DNA from: Cunninghamia lanceolata
Taxonomy: Eukaryota > Streptophyta > Pinopsida > Cupressales > Cupressaceae
Length of the DNA: 64,000 nt
NCBI GenBank assembly: GCA_027924645.1
Contig: BSBN01000334.1
Coordinates: forward strand, 5,642,001-5,706,000
Direction: 5' to 3'
Shown: positions 21,209 through 32,720 of the stretch, one piece after another
Position numbering within the stretch: the first letter of the stretch is position 1
Layout: each line of letters starts with the position of its first letter
The notes under the pieces: generated by a model
Databases searched by the model: none
What the model was told of the DNA's origin: nothing
What the model saw: only the letters and a program-made list of their open reading frames with translations
Position numbers and translations under genes: made by a program

Positions 21209-21292
21209 GCTGCATTAATTGTTAAGGAAGTTTAGAAAGCTGAAATAATTAAGATAACTAATTCATCCCCCCTCTCAGTTATCAACAATAGG

Positions 21293-22470
21293 TTTGTAAT
21301 CACTTCAATCTCTCAACTACATACTTACCCCAATGAAAATCTCCCCAATTTTATGCCAAACCTCTAAAACCAAAAAGTTATGCATCAAGCTAATGTCCTT
21401 CATCTCAAACACAACTAAATATTCTTTGCACCCTATCATGAGTTCAAGACTCCATTCTTGTAATGAACAAATAATCTAGATACAATATCAAAATAAATAT
21501 ATCTAACCCAATCACTATATAATATAGATTATGATATGCTTCATTTTGTTGAAGCTCATACTTGGTAGATATTCATTGATCCTAGAATACCAAGCTCTTA
21601 GTGCCTATTTGAGTCCATACAAGTCTTTCTTAAGCCTACAAACATGAGATTCCCACCCATTTGCCTCAAATCCCTGAGACTACTCTATATACAATTCTTC
21701 ATCAATGACACAAATAGCAAAAATGGTCTTAACATCTATTTGATGTATCTTTTATTTAATGACTGAAGATAAAGACATAACCACTATAATGGAAGTGTAT
21801 TTGGTGATTGGAGAAAATGTGTCCTCCTAGTATACTCCCTCTTTCTGAGAGAATTCTCTCACCATAAACTTCACTTTGAATTTGTCAATGCCACCACCTA
21901 CAACATGCTTAATTTTGAAGAACAACCTAAAAATCACAATTTATATCCCTTCTACTCTTGGGACTATGTCCCATGTATACATCACTTTTCATGACAAAGG
22001 TGTCCTCCTCTGCCATTGAACCCCACAAAACTTGCTTGAGTCCATACAAGTCTTTCTTAAGCCTACAAACATGAGATTCCCACCCATTTGCCTCAAAGCC
22101 TCGAGACTGCTCTATATACAATTCTTCATCAATGATACCAATAACAAAAACTATCTTAACATCTATTTTATGTATCTTTTATTTAATGACTAAAGATAAC
22201 GACATAACTACTATAATGGAAGTGTATTTGGTGACTAGAGCAAAAGTGTCCTCCTAGTCTACTCCCTCTTTCTAAGAGAACCTTCTCACCATAAACCTCA
22301 CATTGAATTTGACAATGCCACCACCTACAACATGCTTAATTTTGAAGAACCACCTAAAACTCACAATTTATATCCCTTCTAGTCTTGGGACTATGTCCCA
22401 TGTATACATCACTTTTCATGACAAAGGTGTCCTCCTCTACCATGGAACCCCACAAAATTTGCTGGTCTAC
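21293..22470 (-). pseudogene. Copia-H reverse transcriptase with an internal tandem duplication
   Basis: Minus strand: FSQKEGVD..EDTFALVTKY, KIHKMDVKIVFVIGIIDEELYIEQ, GWESHVCRLKKDLYGLKQV, then AWYSRINEYLPSMSF and a ruined active site (YLDYLFITRMES type) near 21480, and MIGCKEYLV..MKDISLMHNFLVLEVW near 21400. A 427-bp segment covering the MDVK to YGLKQ region is present twice (21611-22037 and 22038-22464), so RT motifs appear in duplicate. Many stops. Confidence 0.8.
21611..22464. repeat. Tandem duplication, unit 427 bp, inside Copia-H RT
   Basis: gagtccatac recurs at 21611 and 22038, and the two units align base by base with a few percent differences up to the ccccacaaaa near 22021 and 22448. 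It arose after Copia-H inserted or in its ancestor; the units have since diverged. Confidence 0.9.
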
Positions 22471-22739
22471 TACCTCCTAGAAGCTGGAAGGCTTATAATC
22501 TATGATTTTGCTCATCAATGTTGCTAGAACTGGTTCACCCTATAACCTATAAATATTGACTTCTCTAATTGCTATAACTCATGTAATATCTAGGATAGAT
22601 TCTTTTGGCCTGATAAGGACTTATTAATTTTTGAATTATACTACAAAGCCTTTATCTTCCATTACTGAATCTAAAAGAAAATTCTTCTTGAGACTAGGAA
22701 TAAATAAAATGTCATCAACCTCTAAAGAGATACCCGATT

Positions 22740-23285
22740 AAAGTTGAAAGGGAATTGTACCAACTGCTACTACTGGATACTTGGCATCATCACCAAGCTC
22801 AACCCAAACTCTAGATTTATGTTCTCTAAAATTGGTAAAATACTACCCAACTGATATCATATGTCTATATGCCCCACTATCCACATACCAAGCATCTCTC
22901 AAAATCATGTTGATAGAAAGACAAGATACCATTGAGAAATATTTCTCAAAATTGGTAGCAAACTCATTTATCTCTCTGTAAAGAGGCTAGCACTTTCTTC
23001 TACTACTACTTCACTTTGTCTTTCTTCTTGTTTTGACATTGTGATGCATAATGACTAAAATTATGATAAAGAAAGCACTGGATTCTACTCAAGTCCTTCA
23101 TCCCTGATTGTGAGGATGAATCCTCATTCCTTCCTTCACCCTTACTATTCCCTTTTCATTTATTTCCCTTTAGCTATCCAAAAAGGGATAAATGATCATC
23201 ACCACCCTTCTTGTTGGCTTTTGACTCCATTCAAGTTTCCACTTGGATAGAGTTGTAACAAGCCCATCTAAATAAAACACTATTA
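22740..23285 (-). pseudogene. Copia-H gag C-terminus and protease
   Basis: Minus strand: MESKANKKGGDDHLSLFG near 23230-23175, a damaged zinc knuckle CFLYHNFSHYASQCQNKKKDK near 23070-23020 (Cys-Leu-Tyr-His for CxxC-His), then the protease motif DAWYVDSGAYRHM near 22915-22880 (WYVDSGASxHM in intact copies). The gag N-terminal half beyond 23285 is lost, as is integrase. Confidence 0.75.
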
Positions 23286-25357
23286 TTCAAAATAACTGAT
23301 GCAAATAGTAGCCATTTTTTCATAATAATTTTTTTTCTTCCAAGAAGGAAAATTTTTCAAAATTATACTTTTCATAATTACATGAGAGTACTTATTACAA
23401 TATTCAATAGTCACATTTCTTTGTGACACACAACATTCAACTACATTTTCAAATGAAGCAACATTTTATGCATCACAAGTTTTCACAAAATCCATTGCAA
23501 GAGGGAGAGCATCACTCTGGTGCTTTTCCTCCAACCATAGACCAACAATCTTGTGCATACCTTCCTACTAGAAGTGGCCCTACTCTTTATGAGGGTTTAG
23601 ATAATGAGAATCATGTTAATTAATTGTGTCATCTGAGAACTAGTGTTATATCCTATTAGAAACAAATGGTTGTTCAAATTATAGTCTAGCTATAGCTATG
23701 AACAACCCATATGACTATTTGTGCATTTCAAGTGCACGGTGAACTGACAATGCAAGTAGGGATTTTACATTACATTGGCCAGAGTTTCATATAAATAAGT
23801 TGTATGTTCACACACTCTTTTCTCAACTTGGAGACAAACATTCTTCTATTTAATTTTAAATTAAAGATAAATCAAGGCACTTTATTGGTTTTACCCTATA
23901 TCCATCTATACGGCTTCAAGTATAACCTCTACTATAGGTCAACTAGACATCTTTAAGGTAAGAGACTGGGTGACTTAACTACTTGCATTGAGCCCCTCAC
24001 TACATCCTTGCAATCTTAGGTCTATGACAACATGTCAACTACTCAATGTATACTCAAATTATATTTCATGATCAAGGACTAAACAAGATGTTTTGGATAG
24101 TTTTCCTTTATGCCAATTCTCAAGATATAGTAGTATCATTTGTTGACTATGGCCTTTATGCACTTGTCACCAAGGAGCAACTGTCTTAGTGTGAATCATA
24201 TACTCAACTAACATGGGTCAAAAGGTTTAGAACATACTCATTCTTATTTAACTTGTTTTTAAAACATTTAAACTTTATGATACAAAGTGTCAGTTCAGTT
24301 TAAACTTCTATTGCTATACTTATTTATAGGGTCTTTAATAATGTCTTCTCTATTTAAGTAGAATGATTCATGACAGTATTATTGTCATAGATAACATATT
24401 TATTTTATCAAATGGCCTTAATTATGATATGGTAAAGTGTCAACAATTCTTAGCCAAATTACATAATAGGTTTAAGGTTATTTATAGCCAGGATCAATCC
24501 TTCATAAACATATCTATGTGGTTTTAATTTAAACTTCCATAATTCAATACATAAGTTCTTATTCACATGATTAAGAGTATTATACTTACTGGTCATTCAA
24601 ACTTACCAAGCTACCAATAATTTTTTTCTAAACAATTGTGTTACTCCATAATACAATGAAGTCATCCTACCACATGTTTAAGGATAAATATAGAATACAT
24701 TTCATAGCCAACACATAAGAGTTATAAAAGAGCATGATAACCTCATGCGGTGAATACAAATAAAGATGGGTATTTCCCATCATAGACTTGAGCATAAACT
24801 TATGGCTTTCAGCCTCTAGATCATGTATTGTCTATCAAAATCTATCTAAAACATCTTCCTGATCAAGTGTATAGATTTTCATAGGGTCAGCTTTACTAAT
24901 TAAAAATTGTTGTTGAAACAAGAATTATGTAAGATACACATGGGTACCAACCTTGTTTGAAACTAGGCTTTATATACCTTGTGCAGAAGGGTAGTCCATA
25001 GTTACTACCATTTACACGACAAAAAAACATTATTAAAGACTCATTTAAATTTTGCAATGCTTGATAATGTATTTTCCAAAATTCAAACTAAGTTTAAGGA
25101 CGAGATACTATCTTCCCTCAGTCTTAGCATGGCCTTTCTTGTCAAGATTTGGCTTGTTCAAGGAAAGAGACTAGTTTAAAACCTAGATTCATGGCCTTTT
25201 GAACTTCCAACCCTTGAGAGGCCTTTAAAGATTATATAGTCTTATAGAATTATGACTTTTTAACATAGGTACATGATAATTGTGAGATATTGGCCTTCCA
25301 TCGACCATTATAAATAACTTGACCTTATTAAAGAAAATTAAAGGAAATATAATAAAT
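23286..25357. other. Unassigned AT-rich region, 2.1 kb
   Basis: No domain, LTR pair or long open frame that I can support on either strand. Short frames at 23423-23623 and 24979-25179 have no recognisable motif. Probably worn transposon sequence. Confidence 0.4.
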
Positions 25358-25549
25358 GCACTCAGTCAACAGATGATCAAAGATCAAAATAGAGCAATGG
25401 AGATAGAATTTTATAAGAGAAAAAAATAGACACAAAGAAAGAGAATTTGAGAATACTCTCATAGAGATTTTACTGAACTAGTGAAGGTGAGAGTAGAATG
25501 TTGTATAGATAGCAAAAATAGGAAATATACATCCAAGAGGTGCATTAAC
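25358..25549 (-). repeat. Copia-O 3' LTR, outer part
   Basis: Matches 55617-55811 of the 5' LTR (agatgatc..agaccaaaat; cactgaactagtgaaggtga; aagaggtgcattaa). Continues after Copia-2 at 32721. Confidence 0.85.
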
Positions 25550-26933
25550 TGTTGAAATGCAACAGACAATTGAGAGGGGGGGTGAATCAGTTGTCCTAAA
25601 ACTTTTAACCAATTTCAATCATCAACTCATCAATCACTTATATTCAAATATAACCATTAAAGCATAATCAACACAGAAGACACCAAATTTTTATGTGGAA
25701 AAACCTAAAAGGGAAAAACCACGGTGGGTGTTAGCCCACAAAAATATAAATAAGTTGTATCAATACCAAATATCAGAGGCTCAATGCCTACAAAGATCAC
25801 TACCCAAATTGCTCACTACAAGGAAAGGCTCACTACCTATGGATGGCTCACTACCAAAGTGTGCCTCACTACCAAAGGGTTGAACTGAGATAACACAATC
25901 TACTTCATGCCAAGGTTCAGTTTCATTGAAGTACAAACACCTTTTCTCTACTCTGCTACTTTACTTCACTTTATCTTTGCATCTTTGCACTTGGATACTT
26001 TTTCATGACTCAATTACAAGTATTTATACACTACATTAACCTTAGAATGATCATCAAGGTTCATTATTACAATCATACGTAAAATTGGTCTGGACCTAAT
26101 ACAAATTTAGCTAAGGAAAATATGTAAGAATGTATGGGGATAATGCCATGCCTTATCTTGGACTAAAACACAATCTTCCACGCTACAACATGCTATCACA
26201 ATCTTCGATGCATCTTCACAAGTGATGAATTCAACCAGGTCGGCCAAGACTGATGTTAATATAAGTATTCTCAAGAACATGGTTCATGCATGATCTGAAT
26301 TGCACCTTGCAAACCAATCTAAATGTAGGAGCATGATCAGGAGACATCCATAAGCACATTATAATCACCAGGAACAACCACACAAACTCTAACAACTCTA
26401 TCAATAAGATTCTTCAAACTGGAGCACAAGAACAACATTGCCAGCCAATGTCATGAGTAAAAGATAGCTTTTAAACCACCAAATCATGAACCACTACACT
26501 TGAAGGTATTTAACATCACCATAGACTTACTTCTAGAACCACAGACCAAATTACTTTAATGTGGAGGAATACAGATCAAAACACTTTCTCCCTGTCATAA
26601 CCAAACACACAGAAAAAACTATTTTCACTTTGGCAAACATATCTCACTCAATTATTCATACCAGAGGCTAAATCCTAGAATATAACATCTTTAGACATGC
26701 TTCTAAATAACTTCCAATCAACACATAAAGATATTCATTCTACAAGAAATGTGGAGCATTCTTCTAAACTGTTCTTCTGCATGTAATGCACTGTTTCTAC
26801 TGCAACATATTGTTATCACCGGAGGGGTTAATTTTTTCAATATCTTCAACAAAGTAAGAGCATAGTTGACACTAATGACAACATAGATATGTTGACATCA
26901 ATGACAACACCGATTAGGCACATACTTGTAACA
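25550..26933 (-). repeat. Copia-2 3' LTR (1384 bp)
   Basis: Plus strand TGTTGAAATGC to TTGTAACA, followed by the reverse of the polypurine tract (caccccctttacc). Confidence 0.94.
26021..26028 (-). promoter_or_regulatory. Candidate TATA box, Copia-2 3' LTR
   Basis: TATAAATA on the minus strand; the same site is at 31787-31794 in the 5' LTR, where it would drive the element. Confidence 0.5.
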
Positions 26934-27268
26934 ATCACCCCCTTTACCATTGATGGCAACATATGATGTGAAATTTTGAAAAGACCACCAAGACAAGATT
27001 CTCCCCCTTTCTCTTTACACACTGCACAAGATTCTCCCCCTTTCTCTTTACACACTGCATTCTTTCTCTGCTTATGTTTTTCACATGATTTATCTTCCCC
27101 TTTGACATCAATGGAAAAGGGAACATAATTACATGTTGCAGCTCTAATCCATTTAGTTTACCAAAAACACTTAGCTACTCCCCCTGAGAGGTACTAGCCT
27201 TTAGAAGATAAATCTAGATCAAGGAATGATACTTTGAGCTCCACTCGATTGATGCATTCGTACGAATC
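26934..27268 (-). other. Copia-2 3' untranslated region, iterated polypurine tracts and a perfect 33-bp tandem repeat
   Basis: Reverse polypurine runs ctcccccttt near 26938, 27001, 27034, 27093 and 27180. Positions 26994-27026 and 27027-27059 are two identical 33-bp copies that each include one such run. Confidence 0.85.
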
Positions 27269-28960
27269 TTAGTTTAGGATAGGAGGGGTGATGACCACTA
27301 ACTTCTCTCTAAGATACTCAAAGGTATCTTTAGGTAGAGGCTTAGTGAAAATGTCTACAATCTGATCCTTTGTGGACACATATTCCAACTTTACTTCATT
27401 CTCTATCACCTTCTCTCTCAAAAAGTGATACCTTATTGATATGTGCTTTATTCTTGAGTGCATCACTGGATTCTTTGAAATATTTATGGCAGTTGTATTG
27501 TCACAAAAGATTACAATTGGATCTTCATACACAACTCTTATATCCTTTAAAGTCTACTTCATCCATAATACTTGAGTGCAACAACATATAACTGCAATAT
27601 TCTCTTCTTCTACAGTTGACAAAGAGATTGAATCTTGTTTCTTTCTTAGCCATGAGACCAATCTATTACCCAAGAAGAAGGCACCTCCACTTGTGATCTT
27701 TCTATCATCAACATCTCTGGCCCAATCTATATCTATATAAGCACTGAGAGTGAAATCATTGTCCTTTGGATACCATAAGCCATAATCTAGAGTACCTTTC
27801 AAATACCTCAGAATTCTCTTAACTGCCATCACATGTGATTCTCTTGGATTAGATTGAAACCTTGCAACAAGATAGACTGCATGCATAATATCAGGTCTGG
27901 TTTGAGTTAGATAAAGCAATCCTCTAGTCATGGATCTATATTTTTTCTGATTAGCCTTAGGTGATTCATCAGTTTTGCTCAACTTGCAACCAATCACCAT
28001 GGGTGTACATACCGATTTACAGTCTTCCATCCCAAACTTCTTCAATAAATCCTTCATATACTTAGACTGAGATATGAAGATTCCTTTATCTGATTGATTA
28101 ATTTGTAGACCCAAAAAGAAATTTGTTTCACCAAACATGGACATTTCAAAGTCAATTTTCATCTCACCGGTAAACTTTATGCACATACCTTCAACAATCA
28201 AGATTTGATCATCATTGATTTTGATGTATAGATTGCTATTTGCAGTGCCTTTACTAAATCCCAATTGCAATAAATACCTGTCTAACCTTGCATACTAGTT
28301 TCTAGGAGCTTGTTTGAGTCCATACAATTCTTTCTTTAACCTACATACCATATCACCTTGATTTGACAATTGGAATCCCTTTAGTTTCTCAATGTACACT
28401 TCATCTTCTAATTCACCATCTAATTCACCATTTATGAAGGTAGATTTCACATTAATCTAATATATCTTAAAATCTTTGTGAGTTGCAAATGCCAGAAACA
28501 TCTAATTGCTTCAATTTGAGCTACTGGGGAAAAGGTTTCTTCAAAATCTATCCCTTCAATTTGAGAATATCCTTTGCATACAAGTCTTGCTTTATTCCTT
28601 ACAACTTCTCCATTTTCATTTAGCTTGTTCCTAAAGACCCATTTAGTTCCAATAACATTTTTGTCAGTAGGTCTAGGAACTAATTCCCAAGTTTCATTCT
28701 TCTCTATCTATAGTAGTTCTTCCTCCATTGCATGCTTCATTCACATTTTTTGGTTCAATTTTTGAAAGCAAACAGTAATTGACTTGTTCCTTTGCAACTC
28801 TTGTTCTTGTTAGTACACCTTTGTTCTTCTCACCTATAATATGATCTTCAGAATGCTTGATCCTTACATACCTGGGAGTCTTGACAACACTTTCTGGAGC
28901 CTCTTCTTCATCCTAACTATCTACTTGCTCATCTTTCTCTTCAATTTCTATAGTCACAGG
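27269..28960 (-). pseudogene. Copia-2 reverse transcriptase and RNase H, catalytic box deleted
   Basis: The longest frame, 27554-28270 (238 codons), starts in the RT fingers/palm (LGFSKGTANSNLYIKINDDQ) and runs through DFEMSMFGETNFFLGLQINQ, SKYMKDLLKKFGMEDCKSVC and GLLYLTQTRPDIMHAVYLVA to RNase H (AYIDIDWARDVDDRKITSGG, SISLSTVEEENIAV). RNase H ends at 27269 (FCDNTTAINISKNPV..VITPPILN). Just after ILIVE the sequence jumps to GMCIKF: the 12 codons holding the RT FVDDIIFGG box in Copia-1 are missing, in frame. The N-terminal RT part at 28300-28960 is broken by stops. Confidence 0.93.
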
Positions 28961-28989
28961 TTCATCTACATTCACATTTCCACTTTCAA

Positions 28990-29977
28990 CAATCTTTTTG
29001 AACTGTTTGTTGTAGCACTAGTAAGCCTTACTCTTGGTAGAATATCCAAGAAAGATTCCTTCATCACATATTGTATCCAACTTTCCTAGATCTTCATCTC
29101 TCCTAATATAACATTTGTTTTCAAAGACTTTGGAATATTTTACTGTAGGAATTCTTCCATACCACAATTCATAAGGAGTTTTAGTACCATTACCTTTCAC
29201 TTGAACTCTGTTTTGAATGTAGACAATAGTGTGAATAGCCTATTTCCAAAAGACTTCTGGTAGACCTTCTTCCTTCATCATTGTCCTAGCAACCTCCTGA
29301 ACTGTCATGTTCTTCCTTTCCACAACTCCATGCTGTTGAGGAGTCCTAGGTGAAGACAACTATCTCTTTATCCCATGCTCTTCATACAAAATGTTGAATT
29401 CATTTGATATCAAATCACCTCCTCTATTAGATCTCAAGCATTTGATCTTCAAATTTATTTCATTCTCAACCATTGCCTTGAAAGATTTGAACTTCTCTAG
29501 GGCTTCTGATTTATCTCTTAGAAAAGTAACCGAAATCATTCTAGAATAATCATCAAAAAGAAACATGAAGTACCTATCACCTTGTAGACTTCTCACCCTT
29601 GTAGGATGATAAAGATCGGTATGCACTAGATCCTGCAAACTGGTAGAAAATTGTTCTCTTCTCTTGAAACTTGTCCCTATTTGCTTTCCCAACTGACATT
29701 CCTTGCAAATTGAGTTTGAGGGTTTCACAAGTTTTGGTAAATTTCTCATAGCCTGACCTGAGCTAATCTTTACCAGATTAACAAAGTTTATATGACACAT
29801 CCTTCTATGCCATAGCCAACTTTCATCTACCTGAGCCAATAAACAATAATCATTAGTACCTCTCATTTGATAGATGTTACATTTTGTCATCTTACTGGTA
29901 GCAATCATAGTTCCAAAACATTCCATGATTTTACACCCATTATATTTGAATCTTAGATCATATCCTTTGTCACACAT
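28990..29977 (-). pseudogene. Copia-2 integrase, second catalytic Asp replaced
   Basis: Frame 29360-29977: LRFKYNGCKIMECFGTMIAT, then GAG-pre-integrase SWLWHRRMCHINFVNLVKIS..CKECQLGKQ and the core HTDLYHPTRVRSLQGD. The second acidic site reads IKCLRSNRGGDL, where Copia-3 has LRSDRGGEF, so the catalytic Asp is Asn. A stop follows KR at 29360, then PQQHGVVERKN-type sequence near 29300 and TPYELWYGRIPTVKYSKVFE..IFLGYSTKSKAY at 29018-29200. The Asp/Glu/Glu triad needed for strand transfer is therefore incomplete. Confidence 0.92.
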
Positions 29978-30116
29978 CTAACCAACAGTTAGAAGATTAT
30001 GCTTCAAACCCTTCACATATAGAACATTGTTAGTATTATGCTTTCCATCAAATGAAATGGATCCTTTTCCACAAATCTTACCAACTGCATTATCTCTAAA
30101 CATAACTAGTCCTCCA

Positions 30117-31232
30117 TCATACTTTTCCAAACTTACTTTTGTCATCGGTCATGTGATGTGAGCATCCACTATCAATAATCCATTTATCCTTATGTTTCTC
30201 AACCTGGATAGCCAAAGCACTTTCTTCCACTTGTTTTTCTTCCTTCACACAGCTAGCAAAATTAGTAGACATAGGATCTTCTTTAATAGCAATAAACATT
30301 CATTTGCACTAGTACTAGCATCATCAGATTCATCATCAGTCACACCTTCATCATCAAAATCTCTTACATAGTACCATTTCTTTGGAATTCTAGGTCTACT
30401 CTCATATTTTCTCTTATTTCTTTCAATTCTTTCAGGACATCTAGAAGCATAATGACCTACCATACCACAAGAGAAACATTTGAAAGGTCATTTACCTTTG
30501 AACTTATCGGAACCTCTTTGCATCCTGTCAATAAATTTAGCTTCAATTTCATAAAAGTCATCATCCACTTTATATTTCTCAGCTCTGGAAATCTTTTCTG
30601 AAGTACTAGCTTTGAAAGATGATTCAACTTTTGGAAGAACATCACCAAATTCTCTTATCTCAAAGGCTGTAAGCTTTTCAAGTAACTAATCTCTATCAAT
30701 AGTTTTCACAATCATAAATTCTTCAATAGTAGCCACCTTGTGACAGTAGGATTTTGGTAGTGATCTAAGAATTTTCATCACAACTTCCTTATCAGTGAGA
30801 GTTCCTCCCATGTCTTTTATTCCAGTGACAAGTTCATCAACTATATGTATAAAGACTATTATCTTTTCATCTTCACATCCTTCAACCCTCATATTTTACT
30901 TTCAGGCTCTATAGCTTGGCTTCTCTTATAGAATCATCTCCTTCATACAAATTTTTCACCTTCTCCCATACCTCATTTGTAGATTCAAGGTCCACAAATT
31001 TTGTCAACACAGAGTCACTTAAGGAACTTAACAAGGCATCCTTTGCTTTGACATCTAGATCATATTCTTTTATATCATCTTCATTTGTTAAACTACCTTT
31101 AGGCATGACAAATTGTGAATATGTAGCTAGCCATACTTTATAGCCAAGATAAAGGAGATGGCTTTTCATTCATAACTTCTAGAGAGCATAATTTGTCCCA
31201 TCAAACTATGGAGCTTCCTTCTTATAAGACAT
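30117..31232 (-). pseudogene. Copia-2 gag and protease, broken
   Basis: ATG at 31232-31230 corresponds to the Copia-1 gag start. Open parts: 30909-31169 (MKSHLLYLGYKVWLATYSQF, the UBN2-like region with TNEVWEKVKNLYEGDDSIREAK), 30686-30892 (VTGIKDMGGTLTDKEVVMKI, LRSLPKSYCHKVATIEE) and 30245-30463, whose knuckle region near 30480-30440 reads CFSCGMVGHYASRCPERI. Protease follows in 30117-30299 with KWIIDSGCSHHMTDDKS. The gag/protease junction here keeps the two bases that Copia-1 has lost. Confidence 0.9.
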
Positions 31233-31275
31233 ATTGGATCTTCCTCAAGTTGTTAGACTTTCTTTAGAGGAACGT

Positions 31276-31289
31276 GGCTCTGATACCAA
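31276..31289 (-). other. Copia-2 primer-binding site
   Basis: Minus strand TTGGTATCAGAGCC, next to the 5' LTR that begins at 31291. Confidence 0.95.
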
Positions 31290-31290
31290 T

Positions 31291-32715
31291 TGTTGAACTA
31301 AATCAGACAACTAAGAGAGGGGTGAATCAGTTGTCCTAAAAGTTTTAACCAATTTCACTCATCAACTCATCAATCACTTATGTTCAGATATAACCATGAA
31401 AGCATAAAATGAGAAGCTCAACACAAAATCATACTCAACATAGGAGACACCAAATTTTTACATGGAAAACCCTAAAAGGGAAAAACAGTGGTGGGTGTTA
31501 GCTCACAGAAATATATATAAGTTATATCAATACCAAAAATCAAAGGCTCACTATCTACAGAGCTCACTACCCAAATTCTTCACTCCAAAGAAAGGCTCAC
31601 TGCATATGGATGGTCCACTGCCAAAGGGTAGCTCACTACCAAAGGAATGAACTTAGATACAACATCTACTTCATGCCAAGGTTTAGTTCCATTGAAGTGC
31701 AAACACCTCTCGTCTTCTCTGCTACTTCACTTCACTTTATCTTCACATATTTGCACTTGGATACTTTTTCATGACTCAATTACAAGTATTTATACACTAC
31801 ATTAACCTTGGAATGATCATCAAGGTTAGCATTACAATCATCAATCATTGGAACAATTTCCAAGGTCAGCATTACAATCATTTATAAAATAGGTCTAGAC
31901 CTAATACAAATTTAGCTAAGGAAAAGATGTAAGAATGTATACGGATCATGCCACATCTTAGCTAGGACCCAAACACAATCTTCCACACTACAACACACTA
32001 TCAGAATCTTTGATGCATCTTTGCAAGTTATGAATTCAACCAAGTCAGCCAAGACTGATGTTAACACAAATATTCTCAAAAACACGCTTCATGCATGATT
32101 TGAATTACACCTTGCAGACCAATCCAAATGTAGGAGTATGATTAGGAGACATCCACAAGCACATTATAATCACTAGGATCAACTACATGAACTCTAACAA
32201 CTCTATCAACAAGATTCTTCAAATCAGAGCACACTAACAACACTTCCAGCCATTGTTATGAGTAAAAGATAGCTTGCAAACCACAAAATCATGAACCATT
32301 ACACTTGAAGGCATTTAACATCATCATAGAACTACTTCTAGAACTACAGACCAAAATACTTTAATGCAGAGAAAAATACTTTCTCCTTGTCACCACCAAA
32401 CACACAGAAAAAGTTGTTTTCACTCTAGTGAACATATCTCACTCAATTCTTCATACCTGAGGATCAAACTTGGAAATTAACATTATTATATAGGCTTCTA
32501 AATAACTTCCAATCCACAGGTAAAGATATTCATTCTACAAGAAATGTGGAGCATTCTTCTGCATGTAATGCACTGTTTCTACTGCAACATATTGTTATCA
32601 CTAGCGGGGCTAATTTTCTCAATATCCTCAACAAAGTAAGAGCACAATTCACACCAATGACAACAAAAATATGTTGACATCAATGATAACACTGATTAGG
32701 CACATACTTGCAACA
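31291..32715 (-). repeat. Copia-2 5' LTR (1425 bp)
   Basis: Plus strand TGTTGAACTAAATC to CTTGCAACA, followed by ttaat (TSD). About 40 bp longer than the 3' LTR because of small indels. Confidence 0.94.
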
Positions 32716-32720
32716 TTAAT

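Larger units (their letters stand above)
12502..21287 (+). mobile_element. Sire-L: large non-autonomous SIRE-like copia LTR element with an orphan ORF
   Basis: LTRs at 12502-13590 and 18924-21287 (the second contains the 19871-21208 insertion), each TGTTGGCAAG to ATCAACA. The PBS is at 13592-13604, polypurine tracts lie upstream of the 3' LTR, and a perfect TSD ATAGG flanks it (12497-12501, 21288-21292). The internal region holds a Gag-like frame with coiled coil and four zinc knuckles (13656-14835) and a long orphan frame (15481-18679). I find no protease, integrase, RT or RNase H. LTR length, PBS, the KTGLGYEKGESS-type Gag motif and the LTR block with ggtttttcccc point to the SIRE/Maximus side of copia. 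It must have been mobilised by another element. Confidence 0.9.
18924..21287 (+). repeat. Sire-L 3' LTR, interrupted by a LINE-like insertion
   Basis: TGTTGGCAAG at 18924 to ATCAACA at 21287. LTR sequence is 18924-19870 and 21209-21287 (one copy of the TSD counted twice). Compared with the 5' LTR it lacks about 66 bp after ttagattgaag near 19030. Confidence 0.93.
11341..23285 (-). mobile_element. Copia-H: degraded Ty1/copia element, host of the Sire-L insertion
   Basis: Minus-strand copia whose parts lie on both sides of Sire-L: 3' LTR (11341-11774), RNase H and end of RT (11785-12496), then RT (21293-22470), protease (22740-22990) and gag C-terminus (22991-23285). The split is proven by the TSD ATAGG at 12497-12501 and 21288-21292: removing Sire-L joins two RT segments in the correct order. 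Most of integrase is missing between protease and RT. The N-terminal gag and 5' LTR are not found. The RT box reads YLDYL instead of YVDDL. It is an older family than Copia-1/2/3. Confidence 0.85.
25550..32715 (-). mobile_element. Copia-2: complete Ty1/copia element nested in the Copia-O 3' LTR
   Basis: 7166 bp, TGTTGAAAT on the left to CTTGCAACA on the right (plus strand). LTRs at 25550-26933 and 31291-32715; PBS at 31276-31289. TSD ttaac (25545-25549) / ttaat (32716-32720), one difference. Same family as Copia-1 and Copia-3. Coding frames on the minus strand are in the order gag (31232-30245), protease (30299-30117), integrase (29977-28990), RT (28960-27850) and RNase H (to 27269), all with scattered stops. 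Confidence 0.95.
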
